64,000 bases of DNA from contig CACXMS010000003.1 of the NCBI GenBank assembly GCA_902768795.1, positions 1-64,000 on the forward strand, read 5' to 3'. The stretch is from an uncultured Eubacteriales bacterium. GTDB lineage: Bacteria; Bacillota; Clostridia; Christensenellales; CAG-138. Position numbers and translations under genes: made by a program. Under the pieces are notes generated by a model that was given only the letters and a program-made list of their open reading frames with translations, was not told where the DNA came from and did no database searches. Below are positions 1 to 7,714 of the stretch, in pieces (the first letter of the stretch is position 1; each line of letters starts with the position of its first letter).

Positions 1-124
1 TGCCGGTTATAACGGATGCGATGTATGGGAATAGGAAACATCCGATTCCAACTACAACTGCGAGACTGGTCGAGATATACCACTTTCCAACTGTAAATGT
101 TGGATGCGTGTTGGTATAAGATGA
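1..124. other. Left edge, no assignable gene
   Basis: No gene can be supported here. One plus-strand frame is open from the window edge to a TAA at 117-119 (about 38 codons) and could be the tail of a gene that begins outside the window. The peptide has no motif I recognise and may be chance. Confidence 0.3.
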
Positions 125-160
125 AAAAGAAAAAAGCCCATAAACGTAGTGTTTATAGGC
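125..160 (-). terminator. Rho-independent terminator after tRNA-Arg
   Basis: On the minus strand a 10-bp stem (151-160 with 136-145, one G-U pair) encloses a 5-nt loop and is followed by a T-rich tract (plus-strand A run 125-135). It begins a few bases after the tRNA CCA end, so it is placed to end the tRNA transcript. Confidence 0.8.
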
Positions 161-164
161 TTTA

Positions 165-241
165 TGGCGTCCCCGGCGCGATTCGAACGCGCGGCCTTTC
201 GCTTAGGAGGCGAATGCTCTATCCTGCTGAGCTACGGAGAC
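165..241 (-). tRNA. tRNA-Arg (anticodon CCT)
   Basis: The minus strand folds as a 77-nt cloverleaf. The acceptor is GTCTCCG paired with CGGGGAC, the D-arm contains AGCAGGATAGA, the anticodon stem is TTCGC/GCGAA around loop CTCCTAA, and the T-arm is GCGCG-TTCGAAT-CGCGC. Anticodon CCT reads AGG arginine codons. CCA is encoded. A terminator follows directly, so this looks like a monocistronic tRNA. Confidence 0.95.
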
Positions 242-315
242 GTATACGGATCGGGAAAAGCGCTCTGAAGACAATGAAATGCTTTTCCCGGTATTCGGCA
301 AGGGTGATGCAAAAA

Positions 316-828
316 TCAATACTTCAAAATCGTGTCGACAGCGTAATCCTTCAACGTTTCACGGCCGGGCAGGTCGCAAAGTTCGATCACAAAGCAGCAG
401 TCCACCACCGTGCCGCCGGCTTTTTCGCAAAGCTTCGCGCAGGCAAGCGCCGTTCCGCCGGTGGCAAGCAGATCGTCCACAACCGCGACGCGCTGGCCGG
501 GTTTGATGGAATCCACATGGATCTGCAGCTCGTCGGTGCCGTATTCGAGCGCGTATTCGTGACTGATCGTCTGATACGGCAGTTTGCCGGGCTTTCTCGC
601 CAGCACCAGTCCCACGTTCAACGCGCGCGCGAGCGCCGCGCTGAAAATAAAGCCGCGGGCTTCGGGACCAACCACAACATCAACCTTTTTCTCTTTCAGA
701 ATTTCCGCCATCCGGTCGATCAATTCACGGAATCCCTCGGGATCGGCAATCAGCGGCGTGATGTCGCGAAACAAAATACCCTCCTTCGGAAAATCGGGAA
801 TGTTGCGAACGAGTGATTTCAGATCCAT
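316..828 (-). CDS. apt: Adenine phosphoribosyltransferase
   Basis: This 170-residue protein converts adenine and PRPP to AMP plus pyrophosphate in purine salvage. The type-I PRTase fold is evident: PRPP-binding motif VVDDLLATGGT at residues 116-126, the N-terminal block IPDFPKEGILFRDITPL that is diagnostic of Apt, and PEARGF at 55-60. Length is standard for the family. The start is supported by AGGAGG seven bases upstream. It is transcribed away from its own promoter at 890-918 and is followed by tRNA-Arg on the same strand. No partner genes are adjacent; Apt is usually a stand-alone housekeeping gene. Confidence 0.97.
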   Translation of the reverse strand: MDLKSLVRNIPDFPKEGILFRDITPLIADPEGFRELIDRMAEILKEKKVDVVVGPEARGFIFSAALARALNVGLVLARKPGKLPYQTISHEYALEYGTDELQIHVDSIKPGQRVAVVDDLLATGGTALACAKLCEKAGGTVVDCCFVIELCDLPGRETLKDYAVDTILKY

Positions 829-889
829 ACTGTCCTCCTTGGGAAATCATTTTTCCAAACATAATCCGTCCGTACCTGCGGACGCAGAG

Positions 890-918
890 ATTATACCACT
901 TTTCGTTTGAATTGGAAA
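890..918 (-). promoter_or_regulatory. Sigma-A-type promoter for apt
   Basis: On the minus strand TTTCCA (913-918) and TATAAT (890-895) are separated by 17 nt, about 60 bases ahead of the apt start codon. Confidence 0.65.
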
Positions 919-957
919 GAGTAATTTTTGCGAAGTTGTAACATTTTTGCGACTTGC

Positions 958-986
958 TTGCTTTTATCGCTCCCGTGCGGTAAGAT
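958..986 (+). promoter_or_regulatory. Promoter for the SH3-like lipoprotein gene
   Basis: TTGCTT (958-963) and TAAGAT (981-986) with a 17-nt spacer, about 75 nt upstream of the lipoprotein start. A 12-mer AGTTGTAACATT lies just upstream at 934-945 and recurs on the minus strand at 22284-22295, upstream of the permease operon. Confidence 0.55.
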
Positions 987-1063
987 GATTCCGTATCAAA
1001 CAGCAAAATGCGAGACGCGTCGAAAGCGTTTCGACGCTGTGACAGAAAAGGAGTTATACAGAA

Positions 1064-2266
1064 ATGAAACGAATCGGAATCATCCTGCTGTCGGCCGTGC
1101 TGCTGCTCGGAACCGCGGCCTGTACAAATCTGCAGCCGGTTGTCGATGCGGCAAACGACGCCGCTGCGCCGGAAAATGTTGAAATTGCAAACCAGCCGAT
1201 CACCCTCGAGATCGAAACGCCGACCGAGGAGCCGACCGCTGTCCCCACCGAGGAACCGACGCCGGAACCGACCGCCACGCCCGAACCGACCGCCACGCCC
1301 GAACCGCCGACCGAAGCCGCAACGGTGCGCGTCGATAACGCCGGTGTGCTTGCAAAGCTGTTTGCGCTCGGCGAGGCCGTTGAAGTCGCTGCGGAGTCGG
1401 ACGACTATTATGTGCTCAGCGACGGAATGCTTGTGGAAAAGCGGTTTGTACGGCTCGCGGGGGAAGAAGCGCCGAAGCCCTATACCGGATTTGCGCGCGG
1501 CAATACCTCTGTTTACGCAAACGCATACCTCGAAGGCGTGACGATCGACGTGCTCTCGTTCAACGAGGAAGTCACCGTTGAAGATTCGTTTTCCGGTCTT
1601 GTGCGGCTGACGCTCAAGGACGGAACGTCGTGCTATGCTCTTGCGTCCGATATCAGCAAGACCCGTATTGTCTACAGCGGCGGCAATTCCGGCGGTAACT
1701 CCGGCGGCAATTCCGGCGGTCAGGACGGCGGAGACATCTCGCTGGTTGTAAGCCCCTTCGGCGGTTTGAAAACGCTGGTTCGGCTGATCGGCCGTCTGCT
1801 GCAGGCCGATACCGCATTCACCCCCGGCGCCGGCACGATCCTTGCCGAAGGAACGGAGGCGTACGAATGCCTTTACAAGCGTGGAGATGCGGTGAAGGTG
1901 CTGGAAAAGGGTGACGAAACCTGCTCGATCCTGCTTGACGGCAAAACCGGCACCATGCCGACGGCGCTGCTGATTTTTGCGGATGAAACGCCCTATGAAC
2001 CGTGGGACGGCTTTGCGCGGAACAACGCGCCGCTGCATCGATCTTACCGTCTGACGGACGAGCCGGAAAAGCTGAAGCTGAATGATGAACTGCACATCAT
2101 CGACGAGCTCGGCGATCAATACATTGTGGAACTGACGGACGGAACGGGATTTGTTCCGATGGATCAGGTCAGCAAATCCCGCATCGTCTATACGGGCGGC
2201 TCCTCCGGCGGCAATTCCGGCGGCGGAAACTCCGGCGACGCGGCATGGACCGAACCGGTTTTATAA
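1064..2266 (+). CDS. Secreted lipoprotein with two SH3-like repeats and Gly-Asn-Ser linkers
   Basis: This 400-residue protein starts with a lipoprotein signal peptide; the lipobox cysteine is residue 20 (TAAC). Next come a Pro/Thr/Glu-rich stretch (about 48-88) typical of wall-spanning linkers and two related beta-rich modules (about 90-210 and 245-375). Each module contains GFAR(G/N)N and ends in SK(T/S)RIVY(S/T)GG followed by a glycine-rich GGNSGG repeat. The modules look SH3-like, so wall binding is likely but unproven. AGGAG precedes the ATG. It is monocistronic with its own promoter. The exact family is unknown to me; the call rests on architecture. Confidence 0.75.
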   Translation: MKRIGIILLSAVLLLGTAACTNLQPVVDAANDAAAPENVEIANQPITLEIETPTEEPTAVPTEEPTPEPTATPEPTATPEPPTEAATVRVDNAGVLAKLFALGEAVEVAAESDDYYVLSDGMLVEKRFVRLAGEEAPKPYTGFARGNTSVYANAYLEGVTIDVLSFNEEVTVEDSFSGLVRLTLKDGTSCYALASDISKTRIVYSGGNSGGNSGGNSGGQDGGDISLVVSPFGGLKTLVRLIGRLLQADTAFTPGAGTILAEGTEAYECLYKRGDAVKVLEKGDETCSILLDGKTGTMPTALLIFADETPYEPWDGFARNNAPLHRSYRLTDEPEKLKLNDELHIIDELGDQYIVELTDGTGFVPMDQVSKSRIVYTGGSSGGNSGGGNSGDAAWTEPVL

Positions 2267-2306
2267 GAAGGCATCAATAAATCAGGCTGGCAAGAATGAG
2301 TTCAGA

Positions 2307-2365
2307 AGCCGGTATTTTCGTTCGAAGACAATACTGATGTTATTTCGATGGCGAAAATACCGGCT
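2307..2365. repeat. 14-bp perfect inverted repeat
   Basis: The arms 2307-2320 and 2352-2365 are exact reverse complements (AGCCGGTATTTTCG) around a 31-nt spacer, in the 3' region after the lipoprotein gene. There is no T-run, so it is not a classical terminator; it could be an mRNA-stabilising hairpin or a mobile-repeat trace. Confidence 0.6.
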
Positions 2366-2468
2366 AATTTTGCGGCAAAAAACAAGGAAAAGCGCATTAT
2401 TGTGCTGCAAGTATTCTTAATCACAAACAGATGCCGCAAAATGGTCTGGCCCCGTTATTGACAGTCTG

Positions 2469-2510
2469 CGAGCCGTTAAAGCGCTTTTCGGGCTTTAACG
2501 GCTCGATTGT
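2469..2510 (+). terminator. Strong hairpin, probable terminator of the lipoprotein gene
   Basis: A 14-bp perfect stem (2469-2482 with 2492-2505, CGAGCCGTTAAAGC) with a 9-nt loop is followed by ATTGTTTCTT. It lies about 200 nt after the lipoprotein stop codon. The stem is symmetrical and could also stop minus-strand transcription from the rpmA side. Confidence 0.6.
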
Positions 2511-2569
2511 TTCTTCCGGGAAAAGAATTCCCCGTTTGTTCGTTTTCGATTTTCAGAAGTTGCCGTCTT

Positions 2570-2876
2570 CTACCGGATCGCCGTCCTGCTGCCGTCCGAG
2601 GCGTACTTCAACTGGAAGGTATGCACCTTGGCGTAGGAGTACGTTCCGTCCAATGTAATGATGTACGGCTGCACCGAAAGGACCTTCTGGTTATCAAAGT
2701 AAGTATTCGGCATGCCGATGACCGTCTGCAGGGCGACCTTTGCCGAGATGCCCGCATAGAACCGATCCGGCGTCAGGGAGAAGGTCTCGCCGTTTTTGGT
2801 GACTGTATAGCTTGGACCGGTAATCTCATCGTAGCAATACTGCGTGCCGAAAGCAGACTTTGCAGACCGTTTTTGT
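2570..2876 (-). pseudogene. Decayed 3' remnant of an unknown secreted-type ORF
   Basis: A minus-strand frame stays open for about 102 codons and has protein-like composition (motifs NGETFSLTPDRFYAG, GMPNTYFDN, VQPYIITLDGTYSYAK) but has no start codon: an in-frame TAA lies at 2877-2879. Shifting frame near the end gives an alternative tail ending GNF. It looks like the C-terminal part of a gene whose 5' half has been lost. I do not recognise the family. It sits between the lipoprotein terminator and rpmA. Confidence 0.5.
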
Positions 2877-3004
2877 TATACTGTCAACGGCAGAACCGAA
2901 TGTTGAAAAAAGCCCGAAATGCGGGCGATATTTCGACATACGTGCTTTTCGTGTAAACAGGGGAAACAGAGCTTGCCTCACGGTCCCGGAGTAGATGCGT
3001 TTTC

Positions 3005-3286
3005 TTATTCCGCAGCGTAAACGCTGACGGTCTTTTTGCCCGCGTGACGGGTTTCAAACTTGACGACGCCGTCGATCTTTGCGAACAGCGTGTCATCTTT
3101 GCCGATCCCGACGTTCGTGCCGGGATGGAAGTGCGTTCCGCGCTGACGAACAAGAATGTTGCCCGCCAGAACCGCCTGACCGTCCGCACGCTTCGGTCCG
3201 AGACGCTTGCTTTCGCTGTCTCTGCCGTTGCGGGAGGAGCCGACGCCCTTCTTGTGTGCAAACAGTTGCAGATTCATCTGAAACAT
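3005..3286 (-). CDS. rpmA: 50S ribosomal protein L27 with cleavable N-terminal extension
   Basis: This 93-residue large-subunit protein has an N-terminal arm that reaches the peptidyl-transferase centre. It begins MFQMNLQLF before the AHKKG that is the mature N-terminus. In Staphylococcus and relatives this extension is removed by the Prp protease between F and A, and the same F|A junction is present here. The rest ([32 protein letters not shown]) is canonical. It is the third gene of rplU-prp-rpmA, four bases after prp. Confidence 0.97.
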   Translation of the reverse strand: MFQMNLQLFAHKKGVGSSRNGRDSESKRLGPKRADGQAVLAGNILVRQRGTHFHPGTNVGIGKDDTLFAKIDGVVKFETRHAGKKTVSVYAAE

Positions 3287-3290
3287 GATG

Positions 3291-3620
3291 TTAAACCTCC
3301 TTGTTCCGAAATTTCAGGGTCCGTGGGTACGCGGCCTGTACGGATTTCAGTCCCGTCAGCATCGTTTCAAACACGATCGCTGCCCGGGCTGCGTCCGCCT
3401 CGCCCGTTCCCTGTTCGAGGATGCAGGAACTGTTTCCCTCTTCGACGGAAACGCCTGCGTTCAGCTTCAATACTTCGGTTACGCCTAAGATCGCGGTCTG
3501 CACGATTGCGGATACCGCCGCGCATACCAGATCTTCGCCGTATGCCCCCTGCCCGGCATGCCCTGTGACCGTGAACCCCACCGGAGTCCCGTTTTCAAGC
3601 AGCGCCGTGACCGTAATCAT
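3291..3620 (-). CDS. prp: Ribosomal-processing cysteine protease Prp (YsxB family)
   Basis: This 109-residue cysteine protease processes the L27 N-terminus. The catalytic pair is visible: His in TGHAGQG (residue 21) and Cys in LVCAAVSAI (residue 33), with the usual spacing. It lies between rplU and rpmA, the arrangement found in Firmicutes whose L27 carries the extension, and that extension is present in the neighbouring gene. The spacing of 4-5 bp on both sides implies translational coupling. Confidence 0.93.
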   Translation of the reverse strand: MITVTALLENGTPVGFTVTGHAGQGAYGEDLVCAAVSAIVQTAILGVTEVLKLNAGVSVEEGNSSCILEQGTGEADAARAAIVFETMLTGLKSVQAAYPRTLKFRNKEV

Positions 3621-3625
3621 GGAGC

Positions 3626-3931
3626 TTAGCCGATCGCGGTGATCGCGACCTTGGTGAACGGCTGGCGATGACCGCGCTTTTTGCGGATGTTCTTCTTCGG
3701 CTTATACTTGAAGACGATAACCTTCTTGCCCTTGCCGTGTTCCAGAACCTTTGCGGTTGCCTTGACGCCTTCCACAACGGGCTTGCCGACCGTAACGGTC
3801 TCGCCGTCCGCTACCAGCAGAACGTCCAGCGCAACTTCTTCGCCGATCTCGGCATCCAGCTTTTCAACCAGTACCTCGTCGCCGACTGCAACCTTATACT
3901 GCTTTCCACCGGTCTGAATGATTGCGTACAT
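3626..3931 (-). CDS. rplU: 50S ribosomal protein L21
   Basis: This 101-residue 23S-rRNA-binding protein begins [14 protein letters not shown] and ends in the basic tail [23 protein letters not shown], both characteristic of L21. A longer reading frame upstream is rejected because GGAGGAAG lies correctly spaced before the ATG at 3931. It is the first gene of the operon; an untranslated leader of about 80 nt and a near-consensus promoter precede it. Confidence 0.96.
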   Translation of the reverse strand: MYAIIQTGGKQYKVAVGDEVLVEKLDAEIGEEVALDVLLVADGETVTVGKPVVEGVKATAKVLEHGKGKKVIVFKYKPKKNIRKKRGHRQPFTKVAITAIG

Positions 3932-4014
3932 ACGTGCTTCCTCCTTCTTCCCAGACTCGCTCCAAGTCGGTGATGCAAATTTGCACACTTAAATACCGCT
4001 CCGATGCGGCTTAC
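3932..4014 (-). promoter_or_regulatory. rplU 5' leader, candidate L21 autoregulatory leader
   Basis: About 83 nt separate the predicted transcription start from the rplU RBS and contain short complementary segments. Firmicute rplU operons often carry an L21-binding leader RNA. Position and length fit, but I cannot confirm the consensus by eye. Confidence 0.35.
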
Positions 4015-4020
4015 CGAGCA

Positions 4021-4049
4021 ATTATAGCATTCGCAAAGCACGCTGTCAA
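4021..4049 (-). promoter_or_regulatory. Consensus sigma-A promoter for rplU-prp-rpmA
   Basis: On the minus strand TTGACA (4044-4049), 17-nt spacer, TATAAT (4021-4026): a perfect match to both hexamers, as expected of a highly expressed ribosomal-protein operon. Confidence 0.93.
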
Positions 4050-4052
4050 TCA

Positions 4053-4089
4053 AAAAATTCCGAAAAACTCACGATTTTTCGGAATTTTT
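4053..4089 (-). terminator. Rho-independent terminator of dapA-dapB
   Basis: A 15-bp stem (4075-4089 with 4053-4067) with a 7-nt loop, A/T-rich at its base, so it can end transcription in either direction. It sits 18 nt after dapB and directly abuts the rplU -35 box. Confidence 0.85.
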
Positions 4090-4107
4090 ATGGAGTTTCT
4101 CCTTCCT

Positions 4108-4869
4108 TCAGAGCAGGTCCCGGACAAGATCGCTCATATCGTACTGACCCGCCGGCCTGCCCGCCAGAAACAGCGCCGCCCGCAGCGCGCCGTTTGCGAA
4201 AACGTCCTTCGAATAGGCGCTGTGTTTGATCGACAATGCTTCGTCGTTGCCGAAAAACAGCACCTCATGCTCGCCGACGACCGTTCCGCCGCGCAGCGAA
4301 TGGATCCCGATCTCATTGTGCGCGCGGCGATGCGCGGTTTCATGCCGTCCGTACACGCACTCCATCGGCTGTCCGGACGCCCCGGCAATCGTTTCCGCCA
4401 GCATTTTCGCGGTCCCGCTCGGCGCGTCCAGTTTGCGGTTGTGATGCGTTTCGACGATCTCCACGTCAAACCCGTCTCCAAGCGTTGCCCGCGCTTTGGC
4501 GCAAAGCGCACGCATCAGGTGAATGCCGAGCGACATGTTTCCCGAACGGAAAACCGGAATCGTTTGCGCGGCTTTTGCCACCCGTTCCAGCTGCTCTTCG
4601 TTCAGCCCCGTCGTGCACAGCACGAGCGGCTTATGCAGCGCGACGCAGCGATCGAGAATCGCCATCGACGCCGCAGGGATCGAGAAATCCACCGCGACAT
4701 CAAACGTGTCCTCCGCCTCCGCAGCGCTTTGATACACGGGAACCGGCGCGGGCGCGTCCGAAATGTCCACGCCGCAGACAAGCTCGATCCGGTCGGCATA
4801 CGCCGGCAGCGTGCGGCAGACGGCTTTTCCCATCTGACCGTGAATTCCATTCAAAAGCAGTCGGATCAT
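4108..4869 (-). CDS. dapB: 4-hydroxy-tetrahydrodipicolinate reductase
   Basis: This 253-residue NAD(P)H-dependent enzyme reduces dehydrated HTPA to tetrahydrodipicolinate on the lysine/diaminopimelate route. An N-terminal Rossmann motif (NGIHGQMG, residues 7-14), GVD and CTTGL nucleotide-site elements, and the catalytic block ETHHNRKLDAPSGTA (140-154, His142/His143/Lys146) are all present. Length matches the family. It lies 9 bp after dapA, so the two consecutive pathway steps are co-transcribed. In a spore former the pathway also supplies dipicolinate and wall DAP. Confidence 0.96.
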   Translation of the reverse strand: MIRLLLNGIHGQMGKAVCRTLPAYADRIELVCGVDISDAPAPVPVYQSAAEAEDTFDVAVDFSIPAASMAILDRCVALHKPLVLCTTGLNEEQLERVAKAAQTIPVFRSGNMSLGIHLMRALCAKARATLGDGFDVEIVETHHNRKLDAPSGTAKMLAETIAGASGQPMECVYGRHETAHRRAHNEIGIHSLRGGTVVGEHEVLFFGNDEALSIKHSAYSKDVFANGALRAALFLAGRPAGQYDMSDLVRDLL

Positions 4870-4878
4870 ACGCGCTCC

Positions 4879-5757
4879 TTACAGCATATCCGCGTCCTTC
4901 AGCACGCGCTCCATATACTCGTAATGCTCCAAAGACGGCTTGACCAGCGGCAAACGCACTTCAGGATCGCAAAGCTTCAGAATTCCCATCATCGTTTTGA
5001 TCGGGATCGGATTGACCTCGCAGAAAGCCGCCTGCTGGATCGGAAGCAGCGCAAGCTGCAGCCGCTTTGCCTCCTCGGTGTTGCCTTCGAAAAACGCCTT
5101 GCACATCAGGTGCATGACTTCGGGAATAATGTTCGCAACCGTTGAGATCACGCCCTTTGCGCCGATCGAAAGCATCGGAACGACATGGTCGTCGTTTCCG
5201 GCATAAATGTCGCAATCCGGGCACAGCGCCGCGAGCTTTACGATCTGCTCGATGTTGCCGCTCGCCTCCTTGACGCCGACGATGTTTTCGTTGCTCTCCA
5301 TCATCTTCCGCATCGTTTCGGGCAGCAGATTCAGTCCCGTGCGCGAGGGTATATTATATGCGATGATCGGCACGCGTACCTGCTCCGCAATCGCGGAATA
5401 ATGCGCGACAAGCCCGTCCTGCGTCGTTTTATTGTAATACGGCGTGACAATCAGAAGTCCGTCCGCGCCGACCGCTTCCGCAAAACGGCTGCGTTCGATG
5501 GCCACCTCCGTATTGTTGCTCCCCGTGCCGACGATCACCGGCAAACGGTTCGACACGCGCTCTACGATGAAGCGCGTCAGTTCCTCGCGCTCCTCGCCCG
5601 ACAGCGTCGCCGCTTCCGCCGTGGTTCCGAGGGCAACGATCGCATCCGATCCCGCGGCGATCTGCAGTTCGATAATGCGTTCCAGCGCCTGATAATCGAT
5701 CGCGCCATTGCGAAACGGCGTGATCAGCGCAACGGCCGAACCTGTGAAAATGCTCAT
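4879..5757 (-). CDS. dapA: 4-hydroxy-tetrahydrodipicolinate synthase
   Basis: This 292-residue aldolase condenses pyruvate with aspartate semialdehyde. The Schiff-base lysine is Lys163 (GVKEASG), catalytic tyrosines lie in PYYNK (Tyr108) and AYNIPSRTG (Tyr134), and the pyruvate-binding loop is GTTAE (44-48), where many homologues have GTTGE. The upstream in-frame extension is rejected because GGGGAGG is seven bases before the ATG at 5757. Its promoter overlaps the 3' end of spoIIP. First gene of the dapA-dapB unit. Confidence 0.96.
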   Translation of the reverse strand: MSIFTGSAVALITPFRNGAIDYQALERIIELQIAAGSDAIVALGTTAEAATLSGEEREELTRFIVERVSNRLPVIVGTGSNNTEVAIERSRFAEAVGADGLLIVTPYYNKTTQDGLVAHYSAIAEQVRVPIIAYNIPSRTGLNLLPETMRKMMESNENIVGVKEASGNIEQIVKLAALCPDCDIYAGNDDHVVPMLSIGAKGVISTVANIIPEVMHLMCKAFFEGNTEEAKRLQLALLPIQQAAFCEVNPIPIKTMMGILKLCDPEVRLPLVKPSLEHYEYMERVLKDADML

Positions 5758-5832
5758 TTGAAACCTCCCCTGCTTCCGGTCGGAGCATACCCGCCCCGTC
5801 GAATTCTGCCCGTTTCCTTGGTTTGATATCAT

Positions 5833-5861
5833 ATTTTATCACCGCGGCGCTTCCTTGTCAA
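5833..5861 (-). promoter_or_regulatory. Promoter for dapA-dapB
   Basis: On the minus strand TTGACA (5856-5861), 17-nt spacer, TAAAAT (5833-5838). The -35 box overlaps the spoIIP stop codon. The leader of about 70 nt is too short for a lysine riboswitch. Confidence 0.8.
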
Positions 5862-6781
5862 TTCTTTATCTTCCCCGGAACCCAGGACGTTACCGCATGT
5901 TCCGTTTCCGCCGAAGCATAGGCGATTGCCTCCGCCAGATACGGAACCGCCGCCAACGCCTGCTCGAGCGTATTTGCATTATGTCCCACTTCGATCAGCA
6001 AACAATATGCGCCGACATGCTGGTTGTATCGACCTTTCTTTTCCCGGATCGGTCGGGCAAACGACGGATCGATGCTGTTCAGGTAAGCAGTCATCCGCTC
6101 CGCAAAGCGCCGGTTCGTTTCATAGAACGGTTTGTCCGCATACGCCTCGCCGCGGCCGACGACAAACATCAGACGGGCGACCTGTTCCCCGTTCACGGTG
6201 ATATAATCCGCCGGCGCTTTCGGATCGTTGCCGTAAGCGTCGCGGTGCAGATCGATGAATACTTCAAGAGAGGGATATTTTTCCAGATAGGTCAACATCG
6301 TCTGTTCGCTGCGTTCGTACGCGGTCGACAGCTTCGGCGGTTCATGATCGGTCGTGTCGTGCAGAACGCTGTATCCGTAATCGCGCTCGAGCACCGTTTT
6401 CAGCCGCTCGCCGACCGCAACGACGCTGCGTTCTTTGTCCGCCGTCCGCCAGCGGGACGATTCCCGATACGGCATCGCCTCCGTCGGGAAATATGCTTCA
6501 TTCGTATGCGTATGGTAGATCAGAATCTTCGGTTCCTTCCCGCGCAGACGAAGGCCTGTGCCGAACGCCCTGTAAGCCGCCGTTATCTTCAAGGGAGCAG
6601 TCGTCGGCGTGGCATCCGGCATCGGATCGGACGAAGGCGAAGCGACCGTTTCCTTAGGCGAAGCCGCGGCGCCGAGCGACCGCAAAGCGATCAGCATCCC
6701 CGCCGAAAGGCACACGGGAACCCAGATGAGCAGAAACAGAAACAGAATCACAGCCGTTTTCCGGCTTCTTTTACGGTACAT
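5858..6781 (-). CDS. spoIIP: Stage II sporulation protein P, peptidoglycan hydrolase
   Basis: SpoIIP is the amidase/endopeptidase of the DMP engulfment machine and works with SpoIID and SpoIIM at the septum. The 307-residue protein has an N-terminal membrane anchor (about 9-32), a Ser/Pro/Thr linker, then the amidase-type domain with zinc-site motifs ILIYHTHTNEAYF, FIDLHRDAYG and LLIEVGHNANTLEQAL. GGGAGG seven bases before the ATG at 6781 sets this start over one seven codons upstream, which would include the RBS. It follows gpr by 42 bp, as in Bacillus. Confidence 0.93.
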   Translation of the reverse strand: MYRKRSRKTAVILFLFLLIWVPVCLSAGMLIALRSLGAAASPKETVASPSSDPMPDATPTTAPLKITAAYRAFGTGLRLRGKEPKILIYHTHTNEAYFPTEAMPYRESSRWRTADKERSVVAVGERLKTVLERDYGYSVLHDTTDHEPPKLSTAYERSEQTMLTYLEKYPSLEVFIDLHRDAYGNDPKAPADYITVNGEQVARLMFVVGRGEAYADKPFYETNRRFAERMTAYLNSIDPSFARPIREKKGRYNQHVGAYCLLIEVGHNANTLEQALAAVPYLAEAIAYASAETEHAVTSWVPGKIKN

Positions 6782-6823
6782 ATCGTGTCCTCCCACTCTC
6801 ACGATATGCCGCCGGACAACCGG

Positions 6824-7663
6824 TTATTGCAGCAGATTTTGCAGGATCGGAGCGTTCTTTGCGTGCAGCGCCGTATTGATCGCTTCCGCAAGCAGTTTCG
6901 CCGCGTTTTTCACCAGCAAATCGATGTCCTTCGGCGTCACGAACAGGCCGGACATGGCTTGCCTCGCCGTCTCGTCGGCTTCTCCGATCAGCGCGTTTGC
7001 GCCGACGACCAGCGGAATCCCGATCGCCGTAACCGGCACGCCGAGCGTTTCCTTATTCAACGACGCCCGGAAATTTCCGATTCCCGCGCCGGGGGAAATG
7101 CCGGTATCGTTCATCTGCAGCACCGTGCCGAGATGCTCCGGCGCGCCGGCCGCCAGCGAATCGACGACAAGCACGGCACCCGGGCGCAGACGCCCCGCGA
7201 CCGCGGAAACGATCTCGACGGTTTCGATGCCCGTTACACCGAGCACGCCGGTGCAGAAGGAACAGACGGGACGCGTATCCTTCGGCAGCAATTCCGAAAA
7301 CGCCTGTCTTAAATGCCGCGTTACCAGAATATGCTCCGCCGTTTTGGTGCCGAGCGCATCCGCCGTGATATAACGGTTTCCGAGTCCGACGACCAGCACC
7401 GTGCCGTCCCTTGGCAGCATCTTTTCCAGTTCCGTCGCCGCAAAACGCGCCAAAAGCGACGCTGCAGCGCGGTCGTACAGCGTCTCTTTCGGCATGGTGA
7501 TCGTCACATAACGGCCGATCGGTTTTTCAATGCGCTCGGCGGCTTCCTTTGTTTCGACGTCGATCCGAACCAGTTCAAATCCGTCCGCCGTCTCACGCGT
7601 TTCCGTAACGCCCGGAAGGTCCGGGAATTCTTTCTTTGCTTCCCCTGCAAGGTCGGTCCGCAT
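6824..7663 (-). CDS. gpr: Germination protease GPR, propeptide-less short form
   Basis: GPR is the aspartic protease that degrades small acid-soluble spore proteins at germination. Family motifs are present: RTDLAGEA at residues 2-9, VVGLGNRYITADALG (Asp102), GVTGIETVEIV, VVDSLA (Asp168), SDTG-like NDTGI and KETLGVPV. Two features are odd. Translation starts directly at MRTDLA, where Bacillus GPR has about 15 propeptide residues, and an in-frame TGA six codons upstream rules out a longer form. The protein is only 279 residues because the segment before the C-terminal VTPK block is missing. GGAG precedes the ATG. Confidence 0.93.
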   Translation of the reverse strand: MRTDLAGEAKKEFPDLPGVTETRETADGFELVRIDVETKEAAERIEKPIGRYVTITMPKETLYDRAAASLLARFAATELEKMLPRDGTVLVVGLGNRYITADALGTKTAEHILVTRHLRQAFSELLPKDTRPVCSFCTGVLGVTGIETVEIVSAVAGRLRPGAVLVVDSLAAGAPEHLGTVLQMNDTGISPGAGIGNFRASLNKETLGVPVTAIGIPLVVGANALIGEADETARQAMSGLFVTPKDIDLLVKNAAKLLAEAINTALHAKNAPILQNLLQ

Positions 7664-7714
7664 AGGATTCTCCGTTTTTCATCAGTTTCTCGGAGATTCA
7701 GTATGCGCCGTTTT

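Noticed and set aside
5758-5826. Lysine riboswitch ahead of dapA
   Set aside because: The leader is about 70 nt; the lysine aptamer alone needs well over 150 nt.
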